Below, piece after piece: positions 55,417 through 64,000 of a stretch of DNA of 64,000 nucleotides. A model generated the notes under the pieces. It searched no databases, had not been told where the DNA came from, and worked only from the letters and a program-made list of their open reading frames with translations. Source of the stretch: Methylotenera sp. GTDB lineage: Bacteria > Pseudomonadota > Gammaproteobacteria > Burkholderiales > Methylophilaceae. The position numbers were made by a program, and so were the translations under genes. Every line of letters begins with the position of its first letter. The stretch's first letter is position 1. The stretch is from assembly GCA_030693535.1 (NCBI GenBank), contig JAUYAL010000077.1:62001-126000 (forward strand), in the 5' to 3' direction.

Positions 55417-55680
55417 ATGAAAAGCAAATATCTAGTTACCTTACTTTCTGTAGCAACATTATTAGCTGCTGGTTCTGTACATGCAGAAGTGGACTACAAA
55501 AATATCAATCAACAGAATTTATCTAAGCGTCCGTATCAGCAAGTCGTTGAAAACAATACTCAGAAAAAAGATCAGCAATGGGAAGGCGCAACATTGATCG
55601 CTGATCAAGTATCGGATGATGCGGTTTTAAATGACCGTAAAACATTTCGCCTGAATATGTTAAGCAAACGACCTTACTAA
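55417..55680 (+). CDS. Small exported SKRPY-motif protein, copy 2
   Basis: This is an 87-residue paralogue of copies 1 and 3. The signal peptide is MKSKYLVTLLSVATLLAAGS, ending about VHAEV. The mature part has NLSKRPYQQVVENN, then KKDQQWEGATLIADQ (nearly identical to copy 1) and ends LNMLSKRPY. GGAGA lies seven bases before the ATG. The mature part is closest to copy 1 and the signal peptide closest to copy 3, which suggests recombination among the copies or tandem duplication. Confidence 0.72.
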   Translation: MKSKYLVTLLSVATLLAAGSVHAEVDYKNINQQNLSKRPYQQVVENNTQKKDQQWEGATLIADQVSDDAVLNDRKTFRLNMLSKRPY

Positions 55681-55725
55681 GAAGCAGTATTTAGAAATCA
55701 ATTAAAAATGAATTGGAGATTTATC

Positions 55726-55995
55726 ATGAAAAGCAAATATTTAGTGACTTTACTTTCTGCAGCAACTTTATTAGCCGCTGGCTCTGTGTTTGCAGGCGAA
55801 GATTACAAACACATCAACAAACAAAATCTTTCTAAGCGCCCATATCAGCAAGTGCCTGATGAGTCAGCTAATAAGAAAGAAAACTTTGAAGGTGCAACAT
55901 TGATTAATGAAAACGTCGAAGTTGATGCAAAGCACAAGCAGATGCGTTTGAATATGTTAGGTAAACGCCCATATGCGGAGAAAAACACTGACTAA
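55726..55995 (+). CDS. Small exported SKRPY-motif protein, copy 3
   Basis: This 89-residue paralogue has a signal peptide nearly identical to copy 2 (MKSKYLVTLLSAATLLAAGS), and NLSKRPYQQVPDE, FEGATLI and LNMLGKRPY in the mature part. Its middle segment is shorter and its C-terminus extends seven residues past the motif. Upstream bases around the ribosome site (AATGAATTGGAGA) repeat those of copy 2 about 309 bases earlier. A strong terminator follows. Confidence 0.72.
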   Translation: MKSKYLVTLLSAATLLAAGSVFAGEDYKHINKQNLSKRPYQQVPDESANKKENFEGATLINENVEVDAKHKQMRLNMLGKRPYAEKNTD

Positions 55996-56030
55996 TGTCA
56001 TTGAAGTGTCATATTATTGACTTAATCTTG

Positions 56031-56060
56031 CCCTGCCAATTTTTAATTGGCAGGGCTTTT
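56031..56060 (+). terminator. Terminator after the SKRPY gene cluster
   Basis: CCCTGCCAAT and ATTGGCAGGG pair perfectly around TTTTA and are followed by CTTTT. Confidence 0.88.
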
Positions 56061-56174
56061 GTGGTTATATTTCTGGTCATATTTTTGGTTAAAGCATTAA
56101 TATGATTTCTTTAGTATATCCTCAAGTTGATTAGCTTAATTACCATCATTTTTATACAAGGAGTTAGAACAAAA

Positions 56175-57719
56175 ATGAATTTATTCAAAGAGATTAAAAG
56201 TGATTTACCAGCCAGCATAGTCGTATTTTTTGTTGCGCTGCCCCTTTGCCTAGGTATTGCACTTGCATCAGGTGCACCTCTATTCTCTGGTATCGTGGCA
56301 GGTATTGTCGGCGGGATCGTGGTCGGTTTTGCAAGCGGATCACAACTAGGTGTTAGCGGTCCAGCCGCTGGTTTGGCGGTGATTGTGTTAGGTGCGATTG
56401 CAACGCTAGGCAATTGGGAAACCTTTCTGTTGGCGGTGATGATTGCTGGTATATTTCAGCTGTTGTTCGGATTTTTAAAGGCTGGTTTTGTTGCTTTTTT
56501 CTTTCCATCTTCGGTGATTAAGGGGATGTTGAGCGGAATTGGCTTGTTGATTATCCTCAAGCAGATTCCCCACGGGCTTGGTTACGATCGGGACGCAATG
56601 GGTAGTGATGCATTTATTCAGCAAGATGGTCAGAACACCTTTGAAGCAATCATGTCAGCTTGGCAGTTCATCACACCTGGTGCGGCATTGATTGTGATGG
56701 TTTCTCTGGCGATTCTTATTTTGTGGGATACTATTCTTTCTAAGAAACACAGGTTCTTTCAGGTGATTCAGGGCCCGATTGTAGTTGTTTTACTAGGCAT
56801 GCTCACCACATTCCTTATGAACAAAGGCATGCTACCTTTCCAATTGCAAAGTGACCAACTGGTTAGCCTACCTGTCGCCAATAGCTTGGGTGAGTTCTTT
56901 GGTCAATTTTCTATGCCAGATTTCTCGCAGTTAACGAATCTTCAGGTATATAAAGTGGCGTTTGTAATGGCTGTAGTGGCAAGTCTGGAGACTTTGCTGT
57001 GCGTAGAGGCAACCGACAAGCTTGACCCCTATAAACGTGTGACGCCAACTAACCAAGAATTGAAAGCGCAAGGTTTGGGTAATTTAATTTCTGGCTTGAT
57101 TGGAGGTCTGCCAATCACACAAGTTATTGTTAGAAGTTCAGCCAATATCACGTTTGGTGCTAAAACTAAAGCGTCGACGATTATTCATGGTTTCTTCCTG
57201 TTAATCAGTGCTATCACCATTGCCGAATACTTAAACTGGATTCCTTTGGCCAGTCTTGCAGCAGTGTTGATTATCGTTGGTTATAAGTTGGCTAAGCCCG
57301 CACTCTTCAAGCAGATGTATGACTTGGGCTGGGAACAGTTTGCACCGTTTATTCTGACGATACTTGTGATCATCTTTACCGATTTGTTGACGGGTATTAT
57401 TGCCGGGCTAATTATCGCTTTGATATTTACGCTACATCACAGCTACCGTAATAGCTATCACATGAATGATGTTCAGACCATGGAAGATGGCATCGAGGTG
57501 CACCATATCGTGCTGGCGGAAGAAGTATCTTTCTTCAACAAGGCACGTATCATCGATGCTTTGGAGGCTATCCCTGCCAATTCTAAGGTGATTATCGATT
57601 GCAGCAAATCAAGATCTATTTCTTACGATATTGTTGAGTACCTGCGAGATTATCATCTACATGCTAATCTCAAGAACATCGTTGTAGAAACAGTCGGTTT
57701 TATTCAACCCAAGTATTAA
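56175..57719 (+). CDS. SulP-family inorganic anion transporter, probable bicarbonate carrier
   Basis: This is a SulP (SLC26-like) membrane carrier of 514 residues. The transmembrane core begins SDLPASIVVFFVALPLCLG and carries the substrate-site helix GSQLGVSGPAAGLAVIVLG. A C-terminal STAS domain lies at about residues 425-514 (NSKVIIDCSKSRSISYDIV). The ATG after AAGGAG was chosen; an earlier in-frame ATG would add 16 residues. Relatives carry sulfate, bicarbonate or dicarboxylates. The carbonic anhydrase 16 bases downstream makes bicarbonate the likeliest cargo (inference). Confidence 0.88.
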   Translation: MNLFKEIKSDLPASIVVFFVALPLCLGIALASGAPLFSGIVAGIVGGIVVGFASGSQLGVSGPAAGLAVIVLGAIATLGNWETFLLAVMIAGIFQLLFGFLKAGFVAFFFPSSVIKGMLSGIGLLIILKQIPHGLGYDRDAMGSDAFIQQDGQNTFEAIMSAWQFITPGAALIVMVSLAILILWDTILSKKHRFFQVIQGPIVVVLLGMLTTFLMNKGMLPFQLQSDQLVSLPVANSLGEFFGQFSMPDFSQLTNLQVYKVAFVMAVVASLETLLCVEATDKLDPYKRVTPTNQELKAQGLGNLISGLIGGLPITQVIVRSSANITFGAKTKASTIIHGFFLLISAITIAEYLNWIPLASLAAVLIIVGYKLAKPALFKQMYDLGWEQFAPFILTILVIIFTDLLTGIIAGLIIALIFTLHHSYRNSYHMNDVQTMEDGIEVHHIVLAEEVSFFNKARIIDALEAIPANSKVIIDCSKSRSISYDIVEYLRDYHLHANLKNIVVETVGFIQPKY

Positions 57720-57735
57720 TTTTAAGGAGAGTATT

Positions 57736-58374
57736 ATGTATAAACACCCGTTGTTAGACCGTGACAAAATGACACCAAAAGAAGCGCTAGATATCCTGTT
57801 AGAAGGTAACCGGCGTTTTGAGAGTAACCTTGCTTCACATAAGGATATGCAGACTCTTGTTCAGCTTACTAAGGACAAGCAACATCCTTTCGCATCTGTC
57901 TTAAGTTGTAGTGATTCTCGCGCGCCTGTAGAGATGCTGTTTGACCAAGCCTTGGGCGATGTGTTTAGCGTTCGCCTGGCGGGCAATGTAGCGAGTACAC
58001 TGGCGATTGGTAGTCTAGAGTTTTCTACTAAGTATCTCGGCAGTAAACTGGTAGTTGTGCTCGGCCATACATCTTGTGGTGCTGTGAAAGCAGCATGTGA
58101 TGATTTTAAAGGCGGGCATATCGGTGAGCTCATCAGTTACATCCGCCCATCGGTGCGTGAGTCGCATTTTGCGGTTCAAGATCAAAATTCCGGAAATAAT
58201 GACTTTGTGCAGGAAATTTGTGAGTTGAGCGTGAAGTTGCAGATTCGTCAGATTATTAGTTCTAGCGATATTATCTACGAAATGCTTGATAAGAAACAGA
58301 TTGGTATCGTGGGTGGCGTTTATGATATTGCTACGGGTAAGGTAAAATTACTGGAAAATACTATTAATGTCTAA
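57736..58374 (+). CDS. Beta-class carbonic anhydrase
   Basis: The enzyme interconverts CO2 and bicarbonate. The zinc ligands are visible as Cys in SVLSCSDSRAPVEMLFDQ (with the Asp-Arg dyad) and the His/Cys pair in GHTSCGAVKAACD. There is no signal peptide, so it is cytoplasmic. At 212 residues it is of normal length. It follows the SulP gene with its own GGAGAG ribosome site. Confidence 0.94.
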   Translation: MYKHPLLDRDKMTPKEALDILLEGNRRFESNLASHKDMQTLVQLTKDKQHPFASVLSCSDSRAPVEMLFDQALGDVFSVRLAGNVASTLAIGSLEFSTKYLGSKLVVVLGHTSCGAVKAACDDFKGGHIGELISYIRPSVRESHFAVQDQNSGNNDFVQEICELSVKLQIRQIISSSDIIYEMLDKKQIGIVGGVYDIATGKVKLLENTINV

Positions 58375-58818
58375 TAACCAGATAATGCTTTAAAACGCCC
58401 AGTTACGACATGAAAGTTAACGATTGATGCTTGCTTAAAAATTTTCTTAGCCTCAATAATTGAAGTTAAAGATATCTGAAAAATTGATTTAACAGAAATG
58501 TTTTTAAGAGTTGATTGTTGGTTAGTTTGTAACAAAGATGAGAAACCCGCTAGTGACACTTTGGTTTTACTAGCGGTTTTCGACTTTAGCAGTGTTTAGT
58601 GTAAAGGTTAGCCATACTTAAATAAGCCATCACGCACTTAAAAATAAAATAGTAATAACCAAGGATTATTCGAGGTAATGTTAAACTTTCTTGCGTTGAA
58701 AAAAGATTATTTTAATAAAGCCCTAACCACACAACGTTCAGAAAAAGATGGTCATGACATTACAAATAAGGTCATTAGTTTAGGCATGCTGAGTCATTTC
58801 CCTCAAAAATATTTTCTA
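58375..58818. other. Intergenic region between carbonic anhydrase and fdx
   Basis: Across 444 AT-rich bases the only clear feature is a terminator-like hairpin at 58552-58582. A 75-codon frame from 58678 has a passable ribosome site but overlaps fdx on the opposite strand and has no recognisable content, so it was not called. Confidence 0.6.
58552..58582. terminator. Terminator-like hairpin in the carbonic anhydrase/fdx gap
   Basis: AAACCCGCTAGT pairs with ACTAGCGGTTTT around a 13-base loop, with T residues following on the plus strand. It can end transcription from the SulP/carbonic anhydrase unit. Confidence 0.65.
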
Positions 58819-59160
58819 CTAACGGTGGCCCTCTTTCGCCATATTGATACTGTATTTGGGAATCTCTACTACCAAGTCATGATCACCAACGATGGCTTGA
58901 CATGAGAGTCTTGAGTTTGGCTCCAATCCCCAGGCTTTATCAAGCAAATCTTCTTCGTTATCTTCAGTCAGATTAAGGCTCTTGTAACCTTCTCGTATTA
59001 TCACATGGCAAGTGGTGCATGCGCATACCTTGTCACAGGCGTGGTCAATATCAATGTCATTATTCAATAAGGTATCGCAAATGGAATCACCTTTTTTTGC
59101 TTCAATTGCTGCACCTTCAGGGCAGAGTTCTACGTGTGGCAATACAATGATTTGTGGCAT
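58819..59160 (-). CDS. fdx: ISC-type [2Fe-2S] ferredoxin Fdx
   Basis: Fdx supplies electrons for iron-sulfur cluster assembly. The cluster ligands lie in HACDKVCACTTCHV and in RLSCQAIV, as in adrenodoxin-type ISC ferredoxins. It has 113 residues. It is the last gene of the isc operon, separated from hscA by 128 bases that hold repeat elements. No iscX follows. Confidence 0.95.
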   Translation of the reverse strand: MPQIIVLPHVELCPEGAAIEAKKGDSICDTLLNNDIDIDHACDKVCACTTCHVIIREGYKSLNLTEDNEEDLLDKAWGLEPNSRLSCQAIVGDHDLVVEIPKYSINMAKEGHR

Positions 59161-59169
59161 TTCTTATAT

Positions 59170-59294
59170 TTTCCTTCCTCCAGCACTAGCGGGAAGGCTA
59201 GGATGGGGGTGATATCTTACCCGCTCTCTAGCTCTCCCTTAAAGGGCGAGGGGACTGTTAGTTTTACAAATCGCGAATAAACTCGCTCTTACAA
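59170..59294. repeat. Composite intergenic repeat between hscA and fdx, including a REP unit
   Basis: The gap contains paired G-rich and C-rich stretches (CTCTCCCTTAAAGGGCGAG can form a hairpin) and, at 59270-59294, a REP-like unit. Read on the minus strand the unit is TTGTAAGAGCGAG with the complementary TCGCGA, and it provides the hscA stop codon. Its TTGTA.GAGCGA start matches the other REP units in the window. Confidence 0.6.
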
Positions 59295-61178
59295 TTTAAT
59301 ATCCTCTAAATTCTTACCCGCTAAGGCTCGGCTTACGCTAGCATTCATACGTGCGGCAGCGAATGCTTCAGTTGCATGGTTTAAGCTATCAACCGCTTTG
59401 TTAATAGCGACAGCATCTTCAGCGCTGGTAATAATGTGCAGTTTTTGTATTTCAGTTTCAATTGCTAATTTTTCTTGTTCGCTAATCAGATTTCTATCGG
59501 AAACTAATGCTAAGGTAACTGAGTTGATGATGGCGCCTGCCGATACGCGTGCTTCAGCCAACATACGTGCTTTTTTATCAGATTCAGCGTTGCCAAAAGA
59601 TGATTTTAGCATGAGCGTAATTTCATCTTCGCTCAATCCATACGATGGTTTAACCACCACATGCGATTCAACGCCGTTGGTTTGTTCGCGAGCAGTCACT
59701 GAAAGTAAGCCATCCGCATCTACCTGGAAAGTCACACGTATACGCGCAGCGCCAGCAACCATTGGAGGAATGCCGCGCAATTCGAATCGTGCTAGTGAAC
59801 GACAGTCAGCTACCAATTCGCGCTCGCCTTGCACCACTTGTATACTCATAGCCGTTTGGCCATCTTTGTAGGTGGTGAAGTCTTGTGCGCGTGCAACTGG
59901 TAATGTGCTATTGCGTGGAATAATACGTTCTACCAAGCCCCCCATGGTTTCTAAACCTAAAGAAAGCGGGGTGACATCTAATAGTAGTAACTCATTGCCG
60001 CTACGATTGCCAACCAATGCGTTAGCTTGAATCGCCGCGCCTAGTGCGACTACTTTATCCGGGTCTAAATTCGTTAGTGGTGTTTGTTTAAAGTATTCTT
60101 CAACAGCATGTCTGACTTGTGGCATACGTGTAGCACCACCGACTAACACTACGCCTTTAATATCTTCAAGGCTTAGATTGGCATCGCGCATAGCTTTGCG
60201 TGTTGGAGAGAGCGTTTTCATAACGAGTTGTTGTGTGAGATCTACAAACTGAGCTGAGGTTAGCGTTACATCAACCAAAGTGGCATTGCTCAAACGGCAG
60301 ACAATCTGTGCTTCATAATTATCAGTTAGCCACTCTTTAGCCTGACGCGCTTTAGTGAGTAGCAGGCGAGTGTCACTTTCAACAAGTGGATTAAAATTGC
60401 TACTACTTTCACGAATCTTATCTAGAATCCAGCAATAAATGCGGTGGTCAAAATCATCGCCACCCAGTGCAGAATCACCATTGGTGGCAAGTACTTCAAA
60501 TACACCTTTAGTAAGCTTTAGAATTGAGACGTCAAATGTGCCACCACCTAAATCGTAAATTACAAAAGTGCCTTCTGCCGCGTTGTCTAGGCCATAGGCC
60601 ACAGCTGCTGCGGTAGGTTCATTTAATAACCGTAGCACATTTAGGCCAGCCAAGCGAGCGGCATCTTTTGTAGCTTGGCGCTGTGCATCATCAAAGTATG
60701 CAGGCACGGTAATTACTGCGCCGACTAATTCGCCACCAAGCGACTTTTCGGCGCGTGCTTTGAGTGTTTTAAGAATTTCCGCAGAAATTTCTACTGGCGT
60801 TTTCAAACCTGCTCTGGTTTGCAACTGCAGTATTTTGGTTGAGTCAGAGCTATCAACAAAGTTGTATGGAATGTGCGCTCTGTCAGCAATATCTTTTAGG
60901 CTACGCCCCATAAAGCGTTTGGCTGAAGCAATGGTATTCACAGGATCGTTGCTCTGCTGTGCTTGTGCTACATGACCAACCTCCACTTCACCCTCTGGCA
61001 TGTAGCGTACCACAGAAGGAAGTAGCGCATGACCGTGCTCGTCTTGCAATACAGTAGCCATACCACTTTTTACTGTGGCTACTAGAGAGTTTGTGGTGCC
61101 TAGATCTATGCCCACTGCCAACTTGTGTTGGTGCGGTGCGGCGCTCATGCCAGGTTCAGATATTTGCAGTAATGCCAT
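59289..61178 (-). CDS. hscA: Fe-S protein assembly chaperone HscA
   Basis: HscA is the Hsp70-type chaperone that, with HscB, helps IscU deliver clusters. The ATPase domain has [32 protein letters not shown] and [13 protein letters not shown]; the substrate domain follows from about residue 405. Its 629 residues exceed E. coli HscA slightly. It begins 29 bases after hscB. The stop codon lies inside the adjacent REP unit (TTG TAA). Confidence 0.96.
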   Translation of the reverse strand: MALLQISEPGMSAAPHQHKLAVGIDLGTTNSLVATVKSGMATVLQDEHGHALLPSVVRYMPEGEVEVGHVAQAQQSNDPVNTIASAKRFMGRSLKDIADRAHIPYNFVDSSDSTKILQLQTRAGLKTPVEISAEILKTLKARAEKSLGGELVGAVITVPAYFDDAQRQATKDAARLAGLNVLRLLNEPTAAAVAYGLDNAAEGTFVIYDLGGGTFDVSILKLTKGVFEVLATNGDSALGGDDFDHRIYCWILDKIRESSSNFNPLVESDTRLLLTKARQAKEWLTDNYEAQIVCRLSNATLVDVTLTSAQFVDLTQQLVMKTLSPTRKAMRDANLSLEDIKGVVLVGGATRMPQVRHAVEEYFKQTPLTNLDPDKVVALGAAIQANALVGNRSGNELLLLDVTPLSLGLETMGGLVERIIPRNSTLPVARAQDFTTYKDGQTAMSIQVVQGERELVADCRSLARFELRGIPPMVAGAARIRVTFQVDADGLLSVTAREQTNGVESHVVVKPSYGLSEDEITLMLKSSFGNAESDKKARMLAEARVSAGAIINSVTLALVSDRNLISEQEKLAIETEIQKLHIITSAEDAVAINKAVDSLNHATEAFAAARMNASVSRALAGKNLEDIKL

Positions 61179-61207
61179 TAGGTAAGTGCCATCAGTTTAT
61201 TGCTATT

Positions 61208-61729
61208 TTAAATGTCTATTTCTTCTATTGCGCGATTAATATCTTCAGAGACTTTATCGATAAAAATAAGTTTGCGAGTGGTATCAGTGGCAGCGAAGTA
61301 ATCTTTCTGCACATCTAGCAAGCTGACTAAACGCTCTTGTAAACTATTTGCTTCGACTCGAATTTCACTAAGTAACCTATCTAAAGCGGTGATATCTTTA
61401 GCCGACACAGCATCTTCCGTTGCCTCTCTCCACTCCATTTGCTGCATCAAAAAATCTGTTGGCATGGCGGTGTTGGATTCACTGATCGCAGTGATACCTT
61501 GCAATTCTAATAGATATTTTGCACGACGAGCTGGATTTTTTATGCAAATAAAAGCTTCATTAGCTAGCGTTGCTCGTTGCATAGCACCCAATTTTTCAGC
61601 AGCTGAGGCAGTTACAAATCTGTCTGGATGCGACTCAAATTGTATCTTACGAAAATTGCTTTCTAATGTGGCTAATTCAACGTTGAATATTGGTTTAAGA
61701 TCAAACAACTCAAAGTAATTTAGATTCAC
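61208..61729 (-). CDS. hscB: Fe-S protein assembly co-chaperone HscB
   Basis: HscB is the J-domain partner of HscA that brings in IscU. The HPD motif is in [10 protein letters not shown], within an N-terminal J domain (residues about 1-75). The C-terminal three-helix domain completes 173 residues. The start is GTG and overlaps the iscA stop by 4 bases (GTGA). Confidence 0.95.
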   Translation of the reverse strand: MNLNYFELFDLKPIFNVELATLESNFRKIQFESHPDRFVTASAAEKLGAMQRATLANEAFICIKNPARRAKYLLELQGITAISESNTAMPTDFLMQQMEWREATEDAVSAKDITALDRLLSEIRVEANSLQERLVSLLDVQKDYFAATDTTRKLIFIDKVSEDINRAIEEIDI

Positions 61730-62049
61730 ACTGTAAAGCTTTCACCGCAACCGCATTCGTCTTTCACATTGGGATTGTTAAACTTAAAGCCTTCATTTAA
61801 ACCTTCTTTGGTAAAGTCTAATTCTGTACCATCAATGTAAACAAGACTCTTTGGGTCAACAATCACTTTAACGTCGTGACTTTCAAAAACGGTGTCTTCT
61901 GGATGCATCTCGTCTACAAACTCTAGTGTATACGCCATGCCTGAGCAACCGGTAGTTTTAACTCCTAAGCGTAGGCCAATGCCTTTGCCTCGATTGGCAA
62001 GGAATTTTTCTACACGATTAGCCGCGGTTTCTGTGAGTGTTATTGCCAT
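61726..62049 (-). CDS. iscA: Iron-sulfur cluster assembly protein IscA
   Basis: IscA is an A-type carrier of iron or clusters. The three conserved Cys residues are in [10 protein letters not shown] and DECGCGESF. Length is 107 residues. It lies three bases after iscU and overlaps hscB. Confidence 0.96.
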   Translation of the reverse strand: MAITLTETAANRVEKFLANRGKGIGLRLGVKTTGCSGMAYTLEFVDEMHPEDTVFESHDVKVIVDPKSLVYIDGTELDFTKEGLNEGFKFNNPNVKDECGCGESFTV

Positions 62050-62052
62050 AAA

Positions 62053-62448
62053 TTAGGCAACCTCTTTTGTAGCTTGTTTTGCTTTAATGTCTGCAACTGC
62101 TGCTTTAATTGCATCTTCAGCCAAAACTGAACAGTGAATTTTCACTGGTGGCAACGCTAGTTCTTCAGCGATTTCTGAATTCTTAATCGCATAAGCTTCT
62201 TCAATGGAACGGCCTTTAAGCCATTCTGTTACCAATGAGCTTGAGGCAATGGCTGAACCACAACCGTAAGTTTTGAATTTAGCATCCTCAATAATGCCTG
62301 CATCATTTACTTTAATCATCAATTTCATTACATCGCCACATGCTGGTGCGCCAACCATGCCAGTGCCAACGTTTGGATCGTTTTTATCTAATGTGCCAAC
62401 ATTACGTGGATTTTCGTAGTGGTCTAAAACTTTGTCTGAATATGCCAT
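62053..62448 (-). CDS. iscU: Fe-S cluster scaffold protein IscU
   Basis: IscU is the scaffold on which [2Fe-2S] clusters are built. The conserved ligands are in GAPACGDVMKL, KTYGCGSAIASSS and KIHCSVLAEDA; the LPPVK motif bound by HscA immediately precedes the last Cys. It has 131 residues and begins 12 bases after iscS. Confidence 0.97.
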   Translation of the reverse strand: MAYSDKVLDHYENPRNVGTLDKNDPNVGTGMVGAPACGDVMKLMIKVNDAGIIEDAKFKTYGCGSAIASSSLVTEWLKGRSIEEAYAIKNSEIAEELALPPVKIHCSVLAEDAIKAAVADIKAKQATKEVA

Positions 62449-62460
62449 TTTCGTACTCCT

Positions 62461-63714
62461 CTAGTGTGCGGACCATTGAACTTTGGATAGATCAACACCG
62501 TCCTTAAACATTTCCCACAATGGGGATAATTCTCTTAATTTTTCAATTTTACTTTTCATCAAATTGATTGTGTAATCAACATCTTCTTCAGTCGTGAAGC
62601 GACCAATTGAAAAGCGGATCGAGCTGTGTGCTAATTCGTCAGAACGGCCTAAAGCACGTAATACATAGCTTGGTTCTAAGCTGGCTGATGTACATGCAGA
62701 GCCACTCGAAACGGCAATGCCTTTTACTGCCATAATAAGTGATTCACCTTCTACATAATTAAAACTAATATTCAAGTTATGCGGTACGCGGTTTTCTAAG
62801 TCACCATTCACGTAAACTTCTTCCATGGATTCTAAGCCATGTAGCAATTTGTCGCGTAAGCGGCGAATGCGCGCATTTTCCAAATCCATTTCTTCGCGAG
62901 CAATTCTAAACGCTTCACCCATACCAACGATTTGATGCGTCGCTAACGTGCCGGAACGCATGCCACGCTCATGACCACCACCGTGCATTTGCGCTTCAAT
63001 ACGAATGCGCGGTTTACGGCGAACATACAAAGCGCCAATGCCTTTTGGACCGTAAGTTTTATGCGCACTGAAGCTCATTAAATCGACAGGTAGTTTTTCT
63101 AAATCAATATGTACTTTTCCGGTGGCTTGCGCAGCATCTACGTGAAAAATTACGCCATTTTCACGACAGATATTTCCTATGGCAGTGATGTCTTGGATTA
63201 CACCAATTTCATTATTGACCAACATCACAGAAGCCAATACGGTATCAGGACGAATAGCCGCTTTGAATTTATCTAAAGTTACTAAGCCATTAGGCTCAGG
63301 ATCTAAGTAAGTTGCGGTAAATCCTTGGCGTTCAAGTTCACGTATCGGATCAATCACCGCCTTATGCTCGGTAGTGATAGTGATAATGTGTTTACCCTTA
63401 CTGCTATAAAAATTTGCTGCACCTTTGATTGCAAGGTTGTTAGATTCAGTTGCACCTGATGTCCAGACGATTTCGCGTGGGTCTGCTCCAACTAATTTAG
63501 CCACTTCTTCACGTGCATTTTCTACCGCTTTTTCAGCGGTCCAACCATACGGATGACTACGAGAAGCTGGGTTACCAAAGTGTTCCGTAATGTACGGAAT
63601 CATTTTTTCAGCTACACGCGGATCTACAGGAGTTGTTGCTGAATAATCCAAATAAATTGGATGCATGCTATCTTCTGCATATGTTGAAACTGGAATTTCT
63701 AATGATGCTGACAT
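62461..63714 (-). CDS. iscS: Cysteine desulfurase IscS
   Basis: IscS provides sulfur from cysteine for clusters and tRNA thiolation. The PLP Lys is in [12 protein letters not shown] and the sulfur-carrying Cys in [16 protein letters not shown]. The fold opens with [18 protein letters not shown]. It has 417 residues; the first 16 have no match in E. coli IscS, and a start at the Met before HPIYLDY would be closer to the usual length. The isc regulator IscR is not in the window. Confidence 0.96.
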   Translation of the reverse strand: MSASLEIPVSTYAEDSMHPIYLDYSATTPVDPRVAEKMIPYITEHFGNPASRSHPYGWTAEKAVENAREEVAKLVGADPREIVWTSGATESNNLAIKGAANFYSSKGKHIITITTEHKAVIDPIRELERQGFTATYLDPEPNGLVTLDKFKAAIRPDTVLASVMLVNNEIGVIQDITAIGNICRENGVIFHVDAAQATGKVHIDLEKLPVDLMSFSAHKTYGPKGIGALYVRRKPRIRIEAQMHGGGHERGMRSGTLATHQIVGMGEAFRIAREEMDLENARIRRLRDKLLHGLESMEEVYVNGDLENRVPHNLNISFNYVEGESLIMAVKGIAVSSGSACTSASLEPSYVLRALGRSDELAHSSIRFSIGRFTTEEDVDYTINLMKSKIEKLRELSPLWEMFKDGVDLSKVQWSAH

Positions 63715-63774
63715 TCTTTCATTTATCCTTGCATATTTTAAGTGATACGTTTTTACAGGCTAAAGTTTATACAA

Positions 63775-64000
63775 TTAGGCTGCAATGGCTGACATTTGCC
63801 TCAGCCTTAAAATTTCATTTCTTAATGTTGCTAAAAAATTTGTTACTTGCTCAGCTGTATTATTAGCGCCAAAACTCACTCTTACAGCACCGCGCGCTAA
63901 ATCTGCTGGCACACCCATGGCCAGTAATACATGGCTAGGTTCTGTGCTATCGCTGGAGCAAGCTGACCCACTTGCAACCGCGTAACCTTTGCGATCTAAA
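63775..64000 (-). CDS. Second cysteine desulfurase (NifS/IscS-like), C-terminal part
   Basis: The window ends inside this gene, so only the last 74 residues are visible. They contain the active-site loop ASGSACSSDSTEPSHVLLAM with the catalytic Cys and the following RVSFGANNTAEQV. It differs clearly from the adjacent IscS, so it is a paralogue rather than a duplicate read. It ends 60 bases before iscS on the same strand and is probably co-transcribed with it. Confidence 0.9.
   Translation of the reverse strand, partial: LDRKGYAVASGSACSSDSTEPSHVLLAMGVPADLARGAVRVSFGANNTAEQVTNFLATLRNEILRLRQMSAIAA

Noticed and set aside
55104..55995. The repeated segments as a CRISPR-like or satellite array
   Set aside because: The repeat unit is about 309 bases and consists of coding paralogues with signal peptides, not short direct repeats with spacers.
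58678..58905. A 75-codon plus-strand frame with a GAGG-like site before its ATG
   Set aside because: It overlaps the 3' end of fdx on the opposite strand, has no signal peptide, domain or recognisable pattern, and lies in AT-rich DNA where such frames arise by chance.

Overview
The window looks like a chromosomal segment of a betaproteobacterium, most likely a Methylotenera-like member of the Methylophilaceae. This rests on the AT-leaning base use, the conserved orders fur/bamE/dapB/carAB/greA, yhbY/rlmE/ftsH/folP/glmM and prfB/lysS, and the character of the encoded proteins. No rRNA, tRNA, CRISPR array, prophage or intact insertion sequence was seen. Most genes are housekeeping; accessory material is concentrated at about 5.6-9.9 kb, 27-36 kb and 46-59 kb.

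Layout. 0-3.8 kb: the 3' end of recN, then a Mla-type lipid transport operon (STAS-MlaE fusion, MlaF, MlaD-like MCE protein, auxiliary lipoprotein). 4-9.9 kb, minus strand: a permease of the AI-2E family carrying a cyclic-nucleotide-binding domain, then a two-gene envelope unit (LTA-synthase-like phosphotransferase and a large protein joining a sugar-hydrolase-like barrel to a Kdo/WaaP-type kinase). 10-24 kb: fur divergent from bamE, then dapB, a DUF2238 protein, carAB, greA, a DUF4149 protein, yhbY, rlmE, ftsH, folP, a small L7/L12-C-like membrane protein and glmM. 24.3-26.8 kb: a PAS-GGDEF-EAL protein. 27-32.7 kb: a heavy-metal RND efflux operon with a DUF3240 protein.

33-41 kb appears to be a phosphate-starvation region: a PAP2 phosphatase, a zinc-dependent phospholipase C pseudogene broken by two in-frame stops, a GT4 glycosyltransferase, and pstSCAB-phoU. 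Pho-box-like direct repeats with an 11-bp period precede pstS, the PAP2 gene and the glycosyltransferase, and also a phosphate-selective porin at 47 kb. Together they suggest phosphate uptake plus replacement of phospholipids by glycolipids. An arsenite efflux/arsenate reductase pair lies back to back with pstS, fitting arsenate entry through phosphate transporters.

42-46 kb: an M29-like protein, prfB with its programmed +1 frameshift, and lysS. 46-51.7 kb: a decayed REP-associated transposase beside a REP palindrome, three outer-membrane barrel proteins, and a trypsin-like protease with a TPR tail. 51.7-56 kb: a response regulator, hybrid kinase and LuxR regulator, divergent from three tandem genes for small exported proteins that share SKRPY motifs. 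I do not recognise this family, and it is the best candidate here for undescribed biology. 56-58.4 kb: a SulP transporter with a beta-carbonic anhydrase. 58.8-64 kb: the isc iron-sulfur operon (second cysteine desulfurase, iscS, iscU, iscA, hscB, hscA, fdx). REP-like palindromes occur at 18.65, 21.7, 46.3 and 59.3 kb.
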